From JADMIH01 sp036399775 (lineage in GTDB: Bacteria > Chloroflexota > Chloroflexia > QHBQ01 > JADMIH01): a stretch of 64,000 nucleotides of DNA. The notes below the pieces were generated by a model. That model was not told the DNA's origin and searched no databases. It worked only from the letters and a program-made list of their open reading frames with translations. The first letter of the stretch is position 1; every line of letters starts with the position of its first letter. Positions 23,513 through 31,439 of the stretch are shown here, in pieces. The position numbers were made by a program, and so were the translations under genes. The stretch is from the NCBI GenBank assembly GCA_036399775.1, contig DASWMJ010000099.1:1-64000 (forward strand), given 5' to 3'.

Positions 23513-23700
23513 CGTATTGCGTAGTGCGTATTGCGTATTCACCGCAAAGACGCTAAGGAACGCGGAGTTCGCAAAGGTTTTGTTGTTTGAACCACAAAGA
23601 CACAAAGAACACTAAGATTTACGAATGGAACCGCAGAGACACTGAGACGCTGAGGTTATTAAGGGTTTTGAGCAATACGTACTACGCAACACGCAATACG
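23513..23700. repeat. 188-bp element: dispersed repeat flanked by inverted heptamer arrays
   Basis: The ends are inverted copies of a 7-mer array (GTATTGC-type at 23513-23540, GCAATAC-type at 23674-23700). They enclose a core (23541-23655) beginning ACCGCAAAGACGCTAAGG. The same core recurs at 36140-36250 and partly at 44156-44236. It looks like a short non-autonomous mobile or recombinogenic element. No coding sequence lies in this gap. Confidence 0.8.
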
Positions 23701-23743
23701 TTTGTGGTAGAATGGCGCTGGTTGTGGTTGTTGGGAGGGTGAT

Positions 23744-24274
23744 ATGGGACGGTTGCCGCTTATGGACCCGGAGGATGCTTCGCCTGAGGTGGGCGAGGTG
23801 TTTGCGCGTTTTATGAGGACGCGGGGGAACGTGCCTAATATGTTTCGGACGATGGCGGTCAGGCAGGAGATTACGCTGACCATGGACGCACATATGCAGG
23901 CTATCTTCAATACGGGGACGGTGGGGGTTGCGCTGAAGGAGATGTGCGCGGTCAGGACGAGCGCGAACAATAAGTGCGCGTATTGACTGGCTTCGCATAG
24001 CGCCGCGTTGCGGCGAGCGAGGGTGCCGGAGGAGAAGATAGCTGCGCTGCTGGTGGCGATATTGGACCCGGCGATGTTTAGCGAGAAGGAGCTTGTGGCG
24101 CTAGAATTGGCGGATAGGATGGCGGCTTCGGGGCACGCGGTTAGCGATGAACTCTGGGAGAGGCTGCGGGGGTTCTTTGACGAGGGGGAGATTGTGGAGT
24201 TGGTGTCGGTGATTGGGTTGTTCAATTATTTCAATAGGGTGAATGATGCGTTGAGGATGGAAATTACGAAGTGA
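23744..24274 (+). CDS. Candidate selenoprotein: carboxymuconolactone decarboxylase/AhpD-like
   Basis: From ATG 23744 (GGGAGGG RBS) the frame reads 80 codons, a TGA at 23984-23986, then 95 codons to TGA 24272-24274; total 176 residues if the first TGA is read through. The segment around it is VRTSANNKCAY-x-LASHSAALRR. In the CMD/AhpD family the matching motif is C-x-x-C followed by H three residues later (for example CEYCxxHH), so the TGA replaces the second redox Cys. The C-terminal half continues the all-helical CMD fold (EKELVALELADRMA... FNYFNRVNDALRM). AhpD-like proteins with Sec in the CxxC pair are known in bacteria. A SECIS-like hairpin follows directly. Family members act in peroxide or thiol chemistry. 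Confidence 0.88.
23993..24020 (+). promoter_or_regulatory. Candidate bacterial SECIS hairpin after TGA 23984-23986
   Basis: CGCCGC (24001-24006, +15 to +20 after the TGA) pairs perfectly with GCGGCG (24010-24015) around the loop GTT. Below it, TCGC (23993-23996) pairs with GCGA (24017-24020), separated by an asymmetric internal loop. The apical loop starts at +21 with G, as expected for a bacterial SECIS. The loop position relative to TGA is the same as in the cupredoxin gene at 4750-4769. Confidence 0.75.
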
Positions 24275-24282
24275 CAAGTACC

Positions 24283-24332
24283 GAGTGCTGAGTGCTGAGT
24301 GCGGAGTGCTGAGTATTGAGGGGTTAGGGGTA
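24283..24332. repeat. Heptanucleotide array (GAGTGCT)n
   Basis: Degenerate copies of GAGTGCT/GAGTGCG grading into GAGTATT and GGGGTTA fill the short gap between the CMD-like gene and nfo. Confidence 0.85.
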
Positions 24333-24333
24333 C

Positions 24334-25218
24334 ATGAGAGGAGTGAGTGTGGACGGAGAGTTGAAGCTTGGGGCGCATATGTCTATCGCGGGGGGGTATT
24401 ATAAGGCACTGGAGAAGGGGAAGCAGGTTGATTGCACGGTGGTGCAGTTGTTTACGAAGAATGCCAGCCAATGGGCGGGGAAGGCGATTACGGAGCAGGA
24501 CTGTGATGTGTTTAAGAGTACGTGTGAGAAGGTAGGGTATACGCACTCGGATTTGGTGGCGCATGACTCTTACCTTATCAATTTGGCAACGCCCGATGAT
24601 GCTTTGTGGGAAAAGTCTATTGCGGCGTTTGGGCATGAATTGGACAGATGCGCGATGCTGTGCATACCAGGGCTGGTGACGCACGCGGGGGCGCATATGG
24701 GGTCGGGGGAGGAGGCGGGGCTTGAGCGGATCGCGCAGGCGCTGGACCGGGTGCTGAGCGAGAGGCCGGGGCAGGATGTGAAGGTGCTGCTTGAGACGAC
24801 GGCGGGGCAGGGGACCTGTTTGGGATATGCGTTTGAGCACCTGGCACGGGTGATTGAGCTGGTGGGGGAGGAGCAGAGGCCGCGCGTGGGGGTGTGCTGG
24901 GATACGTGCCATTTGTTCGCGGCGGGGATTGATTTTTCGGACGAGGTGAGGTACGAGCGGATGGTGGAGTCGTTTGACCGGATTGTGGGGTTGAACAGGC
25001 TGCATGCGATACATTTGAACGACTCTAAGAAGGGACTGGGGTCGCGGGTGGACCGGCACGAGCATATCGGGGAGGGGGCGCTGGGGTTGGAGCCGTTCCG
25101 GTTTATTATGAACGATAGCAGGCTGGCGCACCTGCCTAAGATTATTGAGACGCCCAAGGGGGATGATATGGCGGAGGATAAGGTGAATTTGGGGGTGCTG
25201 AGGGGGCTTGTTCGGTAG
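24334..25218 (+). CDS. nfo: Endonuclease IV (AP endonuclease)
   Basis: The 294-aa TIM-barrel enzyme starts LKLGAHMSIAGGYYKALEKG, typical of Nfo. It carries zinc-ligand motifs LVTHAGAHMGSG (His), LLETTAGQGTCLG (Glu), VCWDTCHLFAAG (Asp, His), HLNDSKKGLGSRVDRHEHIGEG (Asp, His) and PKIIETPKGD (Glu). It cleaves DNA 5' of abasic sites in base-excision repair. Length is normal and all ligand motifs are present. It lies 60 bp after the CMD-like selenoprotein gene on the same strand, so the two could share an oxidative-damage role (inference). Confidence 0.96.
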   Translation: MRGVSVDGELKLGAHMSIAGGYYKALEKGKQVDCTVVQLFTKNASQWAGKAITEQDCDVFKSTCEKVGYTHSDLVAHDSYLINLATPDDALWEKSIAAFGHELDRCAMLCIPGLVTHAGAHMGSGEEAGLERIAQALDRVLSERPGQDVKVLLETTAGQGTCLGYAFEHLARVIELVGEEQRPRVGVCWDTCHLFAAGIDFSDEVRYERMVESFDRIVGLNRLHAIHLNDSKKGLGSRVDRHEHIGEGALGLEPFRFIMNDSRLAHLPKIIETPKGDDMAEDKVNLGVLRGLVR

Positions 25219-25243
25219 TTTTGAGTTTTGAGTTTTGAGTTGG
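25219..25243. repeat. Heptanucleotide array (TTTTGAG)n
   Basis: Three to four perfect copies of TTTTGAG end the nfo gene region. A related array lies at 25545-25582, inside the 5' end of the next gene. Confidence 0.85.
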
Positions 25244-25268
25244 GCATGGGGGTGGCTTTGTGGTGGGT

Positions 25269-25583
25269 TTATAGGTCAAGGTCGTTGGGGTCGCAGCCGA
25301 GGGCTGTGATGACGCGGGCGAATTCGTCGTGGAGGTACTGCATGCCGGGGTGGGGGGCGGCGGGGATGCGGTGTTGGGTCAGGAGGAGGGTGGATAGGGA
25401 GTTGGTGAGGCGGGCGAGGATGGTCGCGCCTGCTATGTAGTCTATGGTGCCGTCGGCGATTTTGCGGCGTGTCTGGCGTAGGAAGTTGACGAGGTGCCTG
25501 AGCTCACTTGCCATGTAGGCGTGGGATTGGGAGTGGTGAGTTCGTAATTTTGAATTCTTAGTTTTGAATTTTGAGTTGGGCAT
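25269..25583 (-). CDS. Small helical protein of unknown function with repeat-encoded N-terminus
   Basis: ATG 25583 has a strong ribosome site, AAAGGAG, 8 nt upstream, so the 104-aa form is likely made. The first ~20 residues (MPNSKFKTKNSKLRTHHS) are encoded by a heptanucleotide array and are probably dispensable. The body from MASELRHLVNFLRQTRRKIADG is all-helical: two helices, a short loop, and a conserved-looking HPGMQYLHDEFARVITALGCDP. I do not recognise the family. A hairpin GGGGGCGGA/TCCGCCCCC (about 25611-25635) lies just before the ribosome site and a long structured leader precedes that, so translation may be regulated. Confidence 0.6.
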   Translation of the reverse strand: MPNSKFKTKNSKLRTHHSQSHAYMASELRHLVNFLRQTRRKIADGTIDYIAGATILARLTNSLSTLLLTQHRIPAAPHPGMQYLHDEFARVITALGCDPNDLDL

Positions 25584-25599
25584 TGTGGTCTCCTTTGTG

Positions 25600-26105
25600 G
25601 GTTGATGGTGGGGGCGGATGGGTTGTCCGCCCCCTTTGGTTTTGTTGGGTTGTGGTGGGTTGCGCGGGCAGGTTGATAGCCTAAACAGCCTGGTTTGGAG
25701 GATGCTTGCCCCTGCCAGCGCAACTGGTTGGGTGATAAGAAACCGGAAGTTAGAAGTTAGAAACTAGAAGTTAGATTTCTAGCTTTGGGCTTGTGAGTTC
25801 TTATCTTGTGATTGTTGTGTGGTCCGGGTGGCTTTGGGCACTTGCTAGGTGCCTTGGGGCCGGAGGACCACTGTATGGTTTTGTACTGGGCGGGTAGGCC
25901 CGGTACTGAATGGCTCCTTTTGAGAGCTAGAGGTTGACGATCAAACCTTGTGGCAGGGGCACCAGCGGGACCCTGTTCCGAGAGTTTTGAGCTTTGAGTG
26001 CTGAGTTTTGAGACTCATGGCTCGGAGGCTCTCGGAGGTTGGACCTCTGTTGCGCTACAGAGGTGGAGTATGCATGCTCTATATACTTAATCCCTTTTGG
26101 GGGTG
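25600..26105. ncRNA. Structured non-coding region, unassigned
   Basis: This ~500-bp gap holds no convincing gene but many hairpins. GGGGGCGGA/TCCGCCCCC lies at 25611-25635. GTTGCGC...GCGCAAC with GGGCAGG/CCTGCC spans ~25658-25724. GTGGTCC/GGACCAC (~25819-25871) encloses GGCAC/GTGCC. GTACTGGGC/GCCCGGTAC (~25883-25906) has a G.U-type pair only if the plus strand is the RNA. CAGGG/CCCTG lies at ~25954-25975 and ACCTCTG/CAGAGGT at ~26043-26063. Heptamer arrays are interspersed (25743-25778, 25982-26012). I could not match RNase P, tmRNA, SRP, 6S or a known riboswitch. It could be a plus-strand structured RNA or a long leader of the minus-strand gene at 25269-25583. Confidence 0.4.
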
Positions 26106-26262
26106 AAAACGGGACATGATTGGGGGTTGTTTGGGGAAGATCCCACTTTGGTGGGGTGCATATGAGGAGCGAACGCTGCTAGCCTCACACCGTCTGGTTT
26201 TCAGTTCCGGTGCTCCAGATCTTTCGAAAAGCGCCTTTATATTCACATTGGGGAGCAATTAC

Positions 26263-26898
26263 TCACCCTTGACGTTCTTGCTTGAGTGCCTGCTCAAGTT
26301 TATATCGGATATCCCAGTAGGTGCTTTGAGCAGGTTCCCCTTTGATGTTCGGTTCAATTGCCTTGAGAATCTCCAGAAAGGCAGGAATTTCAACGGATAA
26401 CGTTTGGTGGTCAGTTTTTGTCAGCATGTCACTTTGCTGGTCGGCGTCGGCGCTGTACACAAGATCCTTCCACTCCTGCACGCTGAACTGACCCGGACGA
26501 TACTTTGGACCTAGTTTGAAAACCATATGTAGTAAAGGCTTTACCAAGAGCACGAACGCAGCTATTAGAAGGGCAACCGTAACTATGGCTGCAGTACTGG
26601 AGATGATAGGCCACGGCAGAATTGCGAGCATATCGTCAGTCCAGGTTAAGATATCCGTAAAGACTATAAAGACCATTAGGAGCAGCCACGCAACAGGTAA
26701 CCAAATCCAACTGTTTCTTCTAAACCAGGACAACAGCGTAGAGAAGTTTCTGTATCTTATGTATACGCCGATTAGTACCGCAGCCGCAACTAAAGCAAGT
26801 AAAGCAACGCAACTGACAACCGGGTGGTAGGGTAAATGCAGCAAATCAGTAACCCATTGGCTGACCATAGCCAGCAGAAGGGCTGGAGGGCCGAGGAA
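26263..26898 (-). CDS. C-terminal membrane part of the EAD1-NACHT protein, reached by -1 shift
   Basis: This frame has no convincing start of its own. Its upstream part overlaps the NACHT gene in another frame, while from 26898 downward it reads FLGPPALLLAMVSQWV, then several TM helices and a ~70-residue soluble tail (KYRPGQFSVQEWKDLVYSADADQQSDM...). It continues the membrane region of the preceding gene if ribosomes slip back one base on the T run at 26897-26904. The fused product would be about 1245 aa. Alternatives are a one-base assembly error in the T run, or independent translation from ATG near 26867. Function of the tail is unknown. Confidence 0.6.
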   Translation of the reverse strand, partial: FLGPPALLLAMVSQWVTDLLHLPYHPVVSCVALLALVAAAVLIGVYIRYRNFSTLLSWFRRNSWIWLPVAWLLLMVFIVFTDILTWTDDMLAILPWPIISSTAAIVTVALLIAAFVLLVKPLLHMVFKLGPKYRPGQFSVQEWKDLVYSADADQQSDMLTKTDHQTLSVEIPAFLEILKAIEPNIKGEPAQSTYWDIRYKLEQALKQERQG

Positions 26899-29800
26899 AA
26901 AAAAGCCAAAAGGAAGCCTAAATAAATAGCTAGCAAACTCAGAAGCCCCCCAGGGATCCACGACCAATACTCGCGCACCGCATCGCCAGCTGGCGACTTC
27001 CACGTAACCCTGATGAAACTCATCAAATTATGGCTGCGACCTCGTACGGTAGTTGTAGCAACTAGATAAATCACCAGTACACTCACCTGCACGATAATTG
27101 CTATCAAGCCCAGTAACACAACGACAGGTATCGAACCGAACAAGGTAAGAAGAAAAAGGCCCCCCAACGCCGCACCATTTCCTTTCCAAAGTGCATTTAC
27201 GAGCAGAATGCAGAGGGGCACTAGCAATCCACCGCCTGTTAGGGTCAGCGATACACTAGAAGGAGCTGACTTGAGAGTGACCCCGATGATTAACATGAGC
27301 ACGACTATAAAGATGGCAACAGACCACGGTTCACCCAAGATCGCAAGGTCGAAATTTTGGAAGGAGGGTATCGTAGCAGTATTAGACGCAGGGCTAGACG
27401 CAGGATGGGGAGAAAACCAGCGATTTATATCAACGCCGAATAAATCACTAAAGAACTTTAGATAGTCCCTCACTACCCATTTCAATGGTTGGCCTACCCA
27501 GTTCAATACTTGATTCGCTGAGGTCTCATTTACTACTGGCAGATTCTCGATCTGCACAGATCTGAGTGACCACGCCCCATAGTAGATCGACCCAGCTAAG
27601 AATATGAGGATAATAAACTGAACCAGATAACAGATCGAGCTAATCGCCAAAGGCAATCGATGGCTGTTACTTTCACTAGATGAGATGGCCTTCCAATAGG
27701 CAGAGAAGCGATGAGGGAAGGAGCCATTCGCAAGATCATATCCGATCTCAGTCGCAAGATTTGTGCGAGTTGCTCGTGCCCCTCCGCGATTGGCACTGAT
27801 CAATATCAGCGCCTGATCACGAACCCAGTTTATTGGCGAATTCAGTGGTTTCTTCAGCGCCTCAATGAAGTCTATCTCCTTAACATTCTGGCAAGCTTCC
27901 ATCATCTTCACCTGAGTAATCGGGTTGCCATAGGTTGCTAAGAAGCTAACGGCTTCCTGGAAAGGAGGCATGAGAGCATCTCGCACCAACCCAACAGAAG
28001 CACATTGATGCAGAATGCGCGAAGTTAACTCTACGCGATCTGCAAGTACAGTCTCGTTCTTGTCAGATAGAGCTATCTCCAGCTTTTTGGCCTCATTGTC
28101 TGTACTTTCAGGTTCATGGTTTTCGCTCTCCGAACTCATTCTTGCCTGAAGACGTTCTAGGACCCGTCGCTTATATTCTTCCTTCCGACGTTCAATAGCA
28201 GCGAACTCAGCTTTACAGGCTTCAAGTAGCACCGAAATAGAATTGGCCAGGGCCTGTGTGACTTTACTGCTCATGGCACTACCTGCGCCACCCATAAGGA
28301 TCAGGTTTATCATGGTTTCTTGCCATCGTGGAGCATCAAGTTTGTCGAGCCAGCGCAGCCTCTTATGGGTTCCGTTGATATGGTGTGCTGTAAAATACTC
28401 CTGGAAGCGGTGGTGTTCGAATCGGACCTTGCTAACTTGTGTATCGTGTGATTCGGCAAGTATTCCACATGTCTTGCCAGCCCGTATCATAGCCTGAACC
28501 ACCTCTTTGTCATGGCCTGCTTCAAGTTCAGTCGTTGCAATGACAGAACCTTGATTGCGTTCCGTAATCAAGTAGGCAAAACGTCCCCACTCACGGAACG
28601 CGTCCTCCATCTCCGGCAAAGTGCGAGTGCTATCAGAGTTTTCCGCAGACTTACGCTTATAATTGTATTCGCAATGGTAATCAAGCAAGTCAATTCGAGA
28701 AGTGGGCCAGTGCTTCTTCCCTTGCAGGTACCAACTCAAGAGCCAAAGCACAAAAGGATTGTCAGCCTCGATCGGGAGATCTCCCCGCAGCATGTATTTG
28801 GTGAGTTCTTTCAGTGTCCATTCTTTCTGACGGGCGTCGTCGGCTATGACAATGGGAAAGGGTCCGATGTACCTGGATAGGTAGTCACGCACTTGATGGC
28901 GGTCAAAGGGTAGGAGCACAAGGCGCTCATGAGTGAACTGAGGGCTGAAGTCGGTGATGCGACAAGAAAAGAGCGTCTTCGAACCCATCCCCTTGAGGTG
29001 GCCCGCGAACTCACTCAGGGCTTTGGTGTGATCACTGTATCGTTCGCGGCTCATCTCATCCATGCCATCAAAGAAGATGACAAGTCGTCCCTCCTCCAAC
29101 AAAGCGTCAAATCGGTCTCTTATAGCTGGTTCGGATGCAAGCCACCTCTTGACATAGTCTTCCACATCCTTCATCCCTACCTCTCTGCCGGCATCGACAT
29201 GGAATTCTCCCAATCGTACATAGATTGGAACAAGTGGGAATACGTAATGGAGTTCTTTGCCAGCAAGCATCATGGCAGCTTGCTGAAGTGTCATGGTCTT
29301 TCCACCACCCGGCTCGCCCAGAAGGATTAGAGGAACCTTTGTCGTATCTATATGCCTAAAGATGTTATGCACGCGGCGAGTCTTTCGATTAACTACGGAT
29401 ATCCGAGCACTCACCGAGTCGCCGCCTTGCGCTCGACCCGTGATGTGGAGCACCGTGCCAGGGATTGGGTTAACAAACGCGTTCTCTTCCGGGTTCGGGT
29501 CAAGACCTTCTCGTATTTTCGGGATTATCTCGGCGTTAAGTGGGATGTATTCCCTTTGGTTCTGCCGCATATTCTGTTCGATTTTTGCATACAGACGACT
29601 GAGGTACTTCCTTATTTCGTTTGACTCTATGGGTTTTGGTAACAGGCCCAGATTGGTTAGAAACCAATCCAACCGATGCAGAAGAGGAACCCGACGGGTC
29701 AAAAACCGGCGCATGTTACCGGAGGATAGGGAGGATAGGAATGTCTTCCGCATTTCCAGGTAGCTCTTCAGAGCCGCAGACATCTCGACACCGCGCGCCT

Positions 29801-29999
29801 TGTAGGTGGAACTCGCCACATTAACCACATCTTCTAGCTTGTGGTGCTTCCACAACTCTTCCAGGACTTGCTCCCAGCGGGCAATGGAGCTACCTTCGAG
29901 GGTAATAGCATGCGGATCCACGTCTATGCTGTGTAAGAGAATCTCTACGCCCTCGCGATCCGGATAGAGATTAGCAAGAATAACCGCCAGACTGCTCAT
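26790..29999 (-). CDS. EAD1-like domain plus NACHT NTPase with C-terminal membrane helices
   Basis: Residues ~1-85 form a small helical domain (LAVILANLYPDREGVEILLHSI...ARWEQVLEELWKHHKLEDVVN) with the pattern of effector-associated domain 1. A NACHT-type STAND NTPase follows: Walker A GEPGGGKT (228-235), Walker B VIFFDGMDE (307-315), and the downstream HHRFQEYFTAHHI motif typical of these proteins. Then come a helical region and, near the C-terminus, about five TM segments. STAND NTPases are signal-triggered oligomerising switches, widespread in bacterial anti-phage immunity. The gene follows the EAD1-protease gene by 91 nt on the same strand. The zero frame ends 34 codons after a T TTT TTT slip site, probably short of the full membrane domain. 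The AT-rich composition suggests acquisition. Confidence 0.88.
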   Translation of the reverse strand: MSSLAVILANLYPDREGVEILLHSIDVDPHAITLEGSSIARWEQVLEELWKHHKLEDVVNVASSTYKARGVEMSAALKSYLEMRKTFLSSLSSGNMRRFLTRRVPLLHRLDWFLTNLGLLPKPIESNEIRKYLSRLYAKIEQNMRQNQREYIPLNAEIIPKIREGLDPNPEENAFVNPIPGTVLHITGRAQGGDSVSARISVVNRKTRRVHNIFRHIDTTKVPLILLGEPGGGKTMTLQQAAMMLAGKELHYVFPLVPIYVRLGEFHVDAGREVGMKDVEDYVKRWLASEPAIRDRFDALLEEGRLVIFFDGMDEMSRERYSDHTKALSEFAGHLKGMGSKTLFSCRITDFSPQFTHERLVLLPFDRHQVRDYLSRYIGPFPIVIADDARQKEWTLKELTKYMLRGDLPIEADNPFVLWLLSWYLQGKKHWPTSRIDLLDYHCEYNYKRKSAENSDSTRTLPEMEDAFREWGRFAYLITERNQGSVIATTELEAGHDKEVVQAMIRAGKTCGILAESHDTQVSKVRFEHHRFQEYFTAHHINGTHKRLRWLDKLDAPRWQETMINLILMGGAGSAMSSKVTQALANSISVLLEACKAEFAAIERRKEEYKRRVLERLQARMSSESENHEPESTDNEAKKLEIALSDKNETVLADRVELTSRILHQCASVGLVRDALMPPFQEAVSFLATYGNPITQVKMMEACQNVKEIDFIEALKKPLNSPINWVRDQALILISANRGGARATRTNLATEIGYDLANGSFPHRFSAYWKAISSSESNSHRLPLAISSICYLVQFIILIFLAGSIYYGAWSLRSVQIENLPVVNETSANQVLNWVGQPLKWVVRDYLKFFSDLFGVDINRWFSPHPASSPASNTATIPSFQNFDLAILGEPWSVAIFIVVLMLIIGVTLKSAPSSVSLTLTGGGLLVPLCILLVNALWKGNGAALGGLFLLTLFGSIPVVVLLGLIAIIVQVSVLVIYLVATTTVRGRSHNLMSFIRVTWKSPAGDAVREYWSWIPGGLLSLLAIYLGFLLAFFSSALQPFCWLWSANGLLICCIYPTTRLSVALLYLL
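26898..26904 (-). promoter_or_regulatory. T TTT TTT slippery heptamer (-1 frameshift candidate)
   Basis: The minus strand reads GC-T-TTT-TTT-TCC in the zero frame, an ideal X-XXY-YYZ slip site inside a run of eight T. A -1 shift joins the NACHT frame (ending 34 codons later) to the open frame running to 26263. The run could also cause transcriptional slippage or a sequencing error. Confidence 0.5.
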
Positions 30000-30090
30000 A
30001 TGGGAACTCTCCGATTAACAAGCCATTGCCAGTAGAAAACCTACTCCAGCAAGGTATAGATATCCCATTACGAATAGATTGTCGCTCGTT

Positions 30091-31086
30091 CTATGTGCTA
30101 AGTAAGTTGTGTTTCTTAAGCCCACTGAGCAATGCTCGAACGTGGATGCCCTCGTTGCGTAAGAAAACCCTCACACCACCAGGCTCAGGTATCCATCCCC
30201 CACTATGGTGAAGAGCGACGAAACGCCAGTCACTATCGAACACCGGTGCCCCTGATGAGCCGGGCATCGTATCAGTTAGATACTGAACGCGTGAATCATT
30301 GCTGAATACGACCACATTATGGTATAGAGCGATCTGCTTCGGGAGGCCAGCCGGGTGTTGGATGATGTTCACATAGTCATCAACGCTGATATCTACTTCA
30401 TGCAGATATATCTGACCCCATTCGGCATTTGGATTACCCTCAACATATACTGCGGTCCAATCATCTCCTTTGTCAGTGGCGAATGCTTTATCTGGATTGA
30501 GCATATATCTGGTTGCGCTCGCATCACCGCCCCCTACGTTCGTCTCGTAATTGAACCAAACTTCAGATTTCTGAGCATCTTCTGGACTCGGAATAACGTG
30601 ATTATTCGTCACAAGGAGATTGCTACTTGTCAAGAATCCGGTGCCAGAGGTTAGTCCCGTGCTTATGCGGACCACCGACTTTGCTCGAAGCAAACCCACC
30701 TCTAAGAAACTGATGGGCAGGAACGTAGGCTGCGCACCCATGATCTTCTCGAGACCAGCCATGTCCCTGGCTTGCCCCTTCCACGCGTAATTACTGGGGC
30801 TGGGGATTCCACCTAAGATGGGCTGCCTCATCTGGCGCTCAAAGGCCTCGAAGTCGATGTTCGGGAAGTTTTCCTTAGCTATGTGTATGAAGGCTTCAAT
30901 CTTGTCGTGTTTGTTCGCTTCTTCAATGATCCGGAACCAGAAGATCTTTGGTGCGCCAGTAAAGTCAATCTCGTCCGGATTTAAACCGGCCCTTCTCACG
31001 GCGAAGCGAGCATTAGCTGGATCTGAGTAAAGCCCTGCGAAAAGTATGATCAAGTCGTTGAAGACTGGCTCCCAACGTAGCTTCAT
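30091..31086 (-). CDS. EAD1-like domain plus trypsin-like serine protease
   Basis: Residues ~10-78 (LIILFAGLYSDPANARFAVRRAG...IEEANKHDKIEAFIHIAKENFP) share the pattern of the N-terminal domain of the adjacent NACHT protein, as expected for paired effector-associated domains. After a linker, a chymotrypsin-fold protease of the V8/Glu-endopeptidase-like type begins near residue 130: His163 in VTNNHVIPS, Asp209 in DDWTAVYV and Ser278 in MPGSSGAPVF. The triad is complete and there is no signal peptide, so it acts in the cytosol. The likely role is an effector recruited by homotypic EAD contact when the NTPase senses infection; that rests on published models of EAD conflict systems. AGAGG precedes ATG 31086. 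Confidence 0.87.
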   Translation of the reverse strand: MKLRWEPVFNDLIILFAGLYSDPANARFAVRRAGLNPDEIDFTGAPKIFWFRIIEEANKHDKIEAFIHIAKENFPNIDFEAFERQMRQPILGGIPSPSNYAWKGQARDMAGLEKIMGAQPTFLPISFLEVGLLRAKSVVRISTGLTSGTGFLTSSNLLVTNNHVIPSPEDAQKSEVWFNYETNVGGGDASATRYMLNPDKAFATDKGDDWTAVYVEGNPNAEWGQIYLHEVDISVDDYVNIIQHPAGLPKQIALYHNVVVFSNDSRVQYLTDTMPGSSGAPVFDSDWRFVALHHSGGWIPEPGGVRVFLRNEGIHVRALLSGLKKHNLLST

Positions 31087-31439
31087 AACCTACCTCTTAG
31101 TGGAGCAAGAAAGGGGAACTGGCTCTTCTCTAGTCGCCGAGAAATACTGAGAACAACGGCCTATGTACGGTATATATTGGGATCCTAGAGCAGGGAATAC
31201 TTCGCCGCAACATCCATCTGAACACGATAAGCGCTCGTCGGTGAAGATGGCCAAGTTCCTGCGCAAATTGCGGCTTTAGAAGGGATTGGTAGTCCCTCGT
31301 CCAAGTGTTTGGCTTAGCTTTGTTGCTAATTGATGGTCACTTGATGTGTTGTAACGTTGCCTAATTGATACTTAGACGAAAAAGGCAGTAATTACAATAA
31401 TTATAGCATAGAAGTATATGAGCGATGAATGCTATCACA
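31087..31439. other. Intergenic region upstream of the EAD operon
   Basis: These 353 bp separate the 3' end of the large metzincin-like gene from the start of the EAD protease gene, both on the minus strand, so the EAD operon promoter should lie here. The sequence is AT-rich, especially 31310-31420. I found no gene, no strong hairpin and no clear consensus promoter. Confidence 0.5.

Noticed and set aside
23513..23700. Insertion sequence
   Set aside because: Inverted ends exist but no transposase frame is present; kept as a non-autonomous repeat.
24570..25247. Minus-strand frame opposite nfo
   Set aside because: Antisense to a complete Nfo frame and starting in a heptamer array; low-complexity Ser/Pro/Ala content.
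25600..26105. RNase P RNA, tmRNA, SRP RNA, 6S RNA, cobalamin riboswitch
   Set aside because: Their signature sequences were looked for on both strands and not found; left unassigned.
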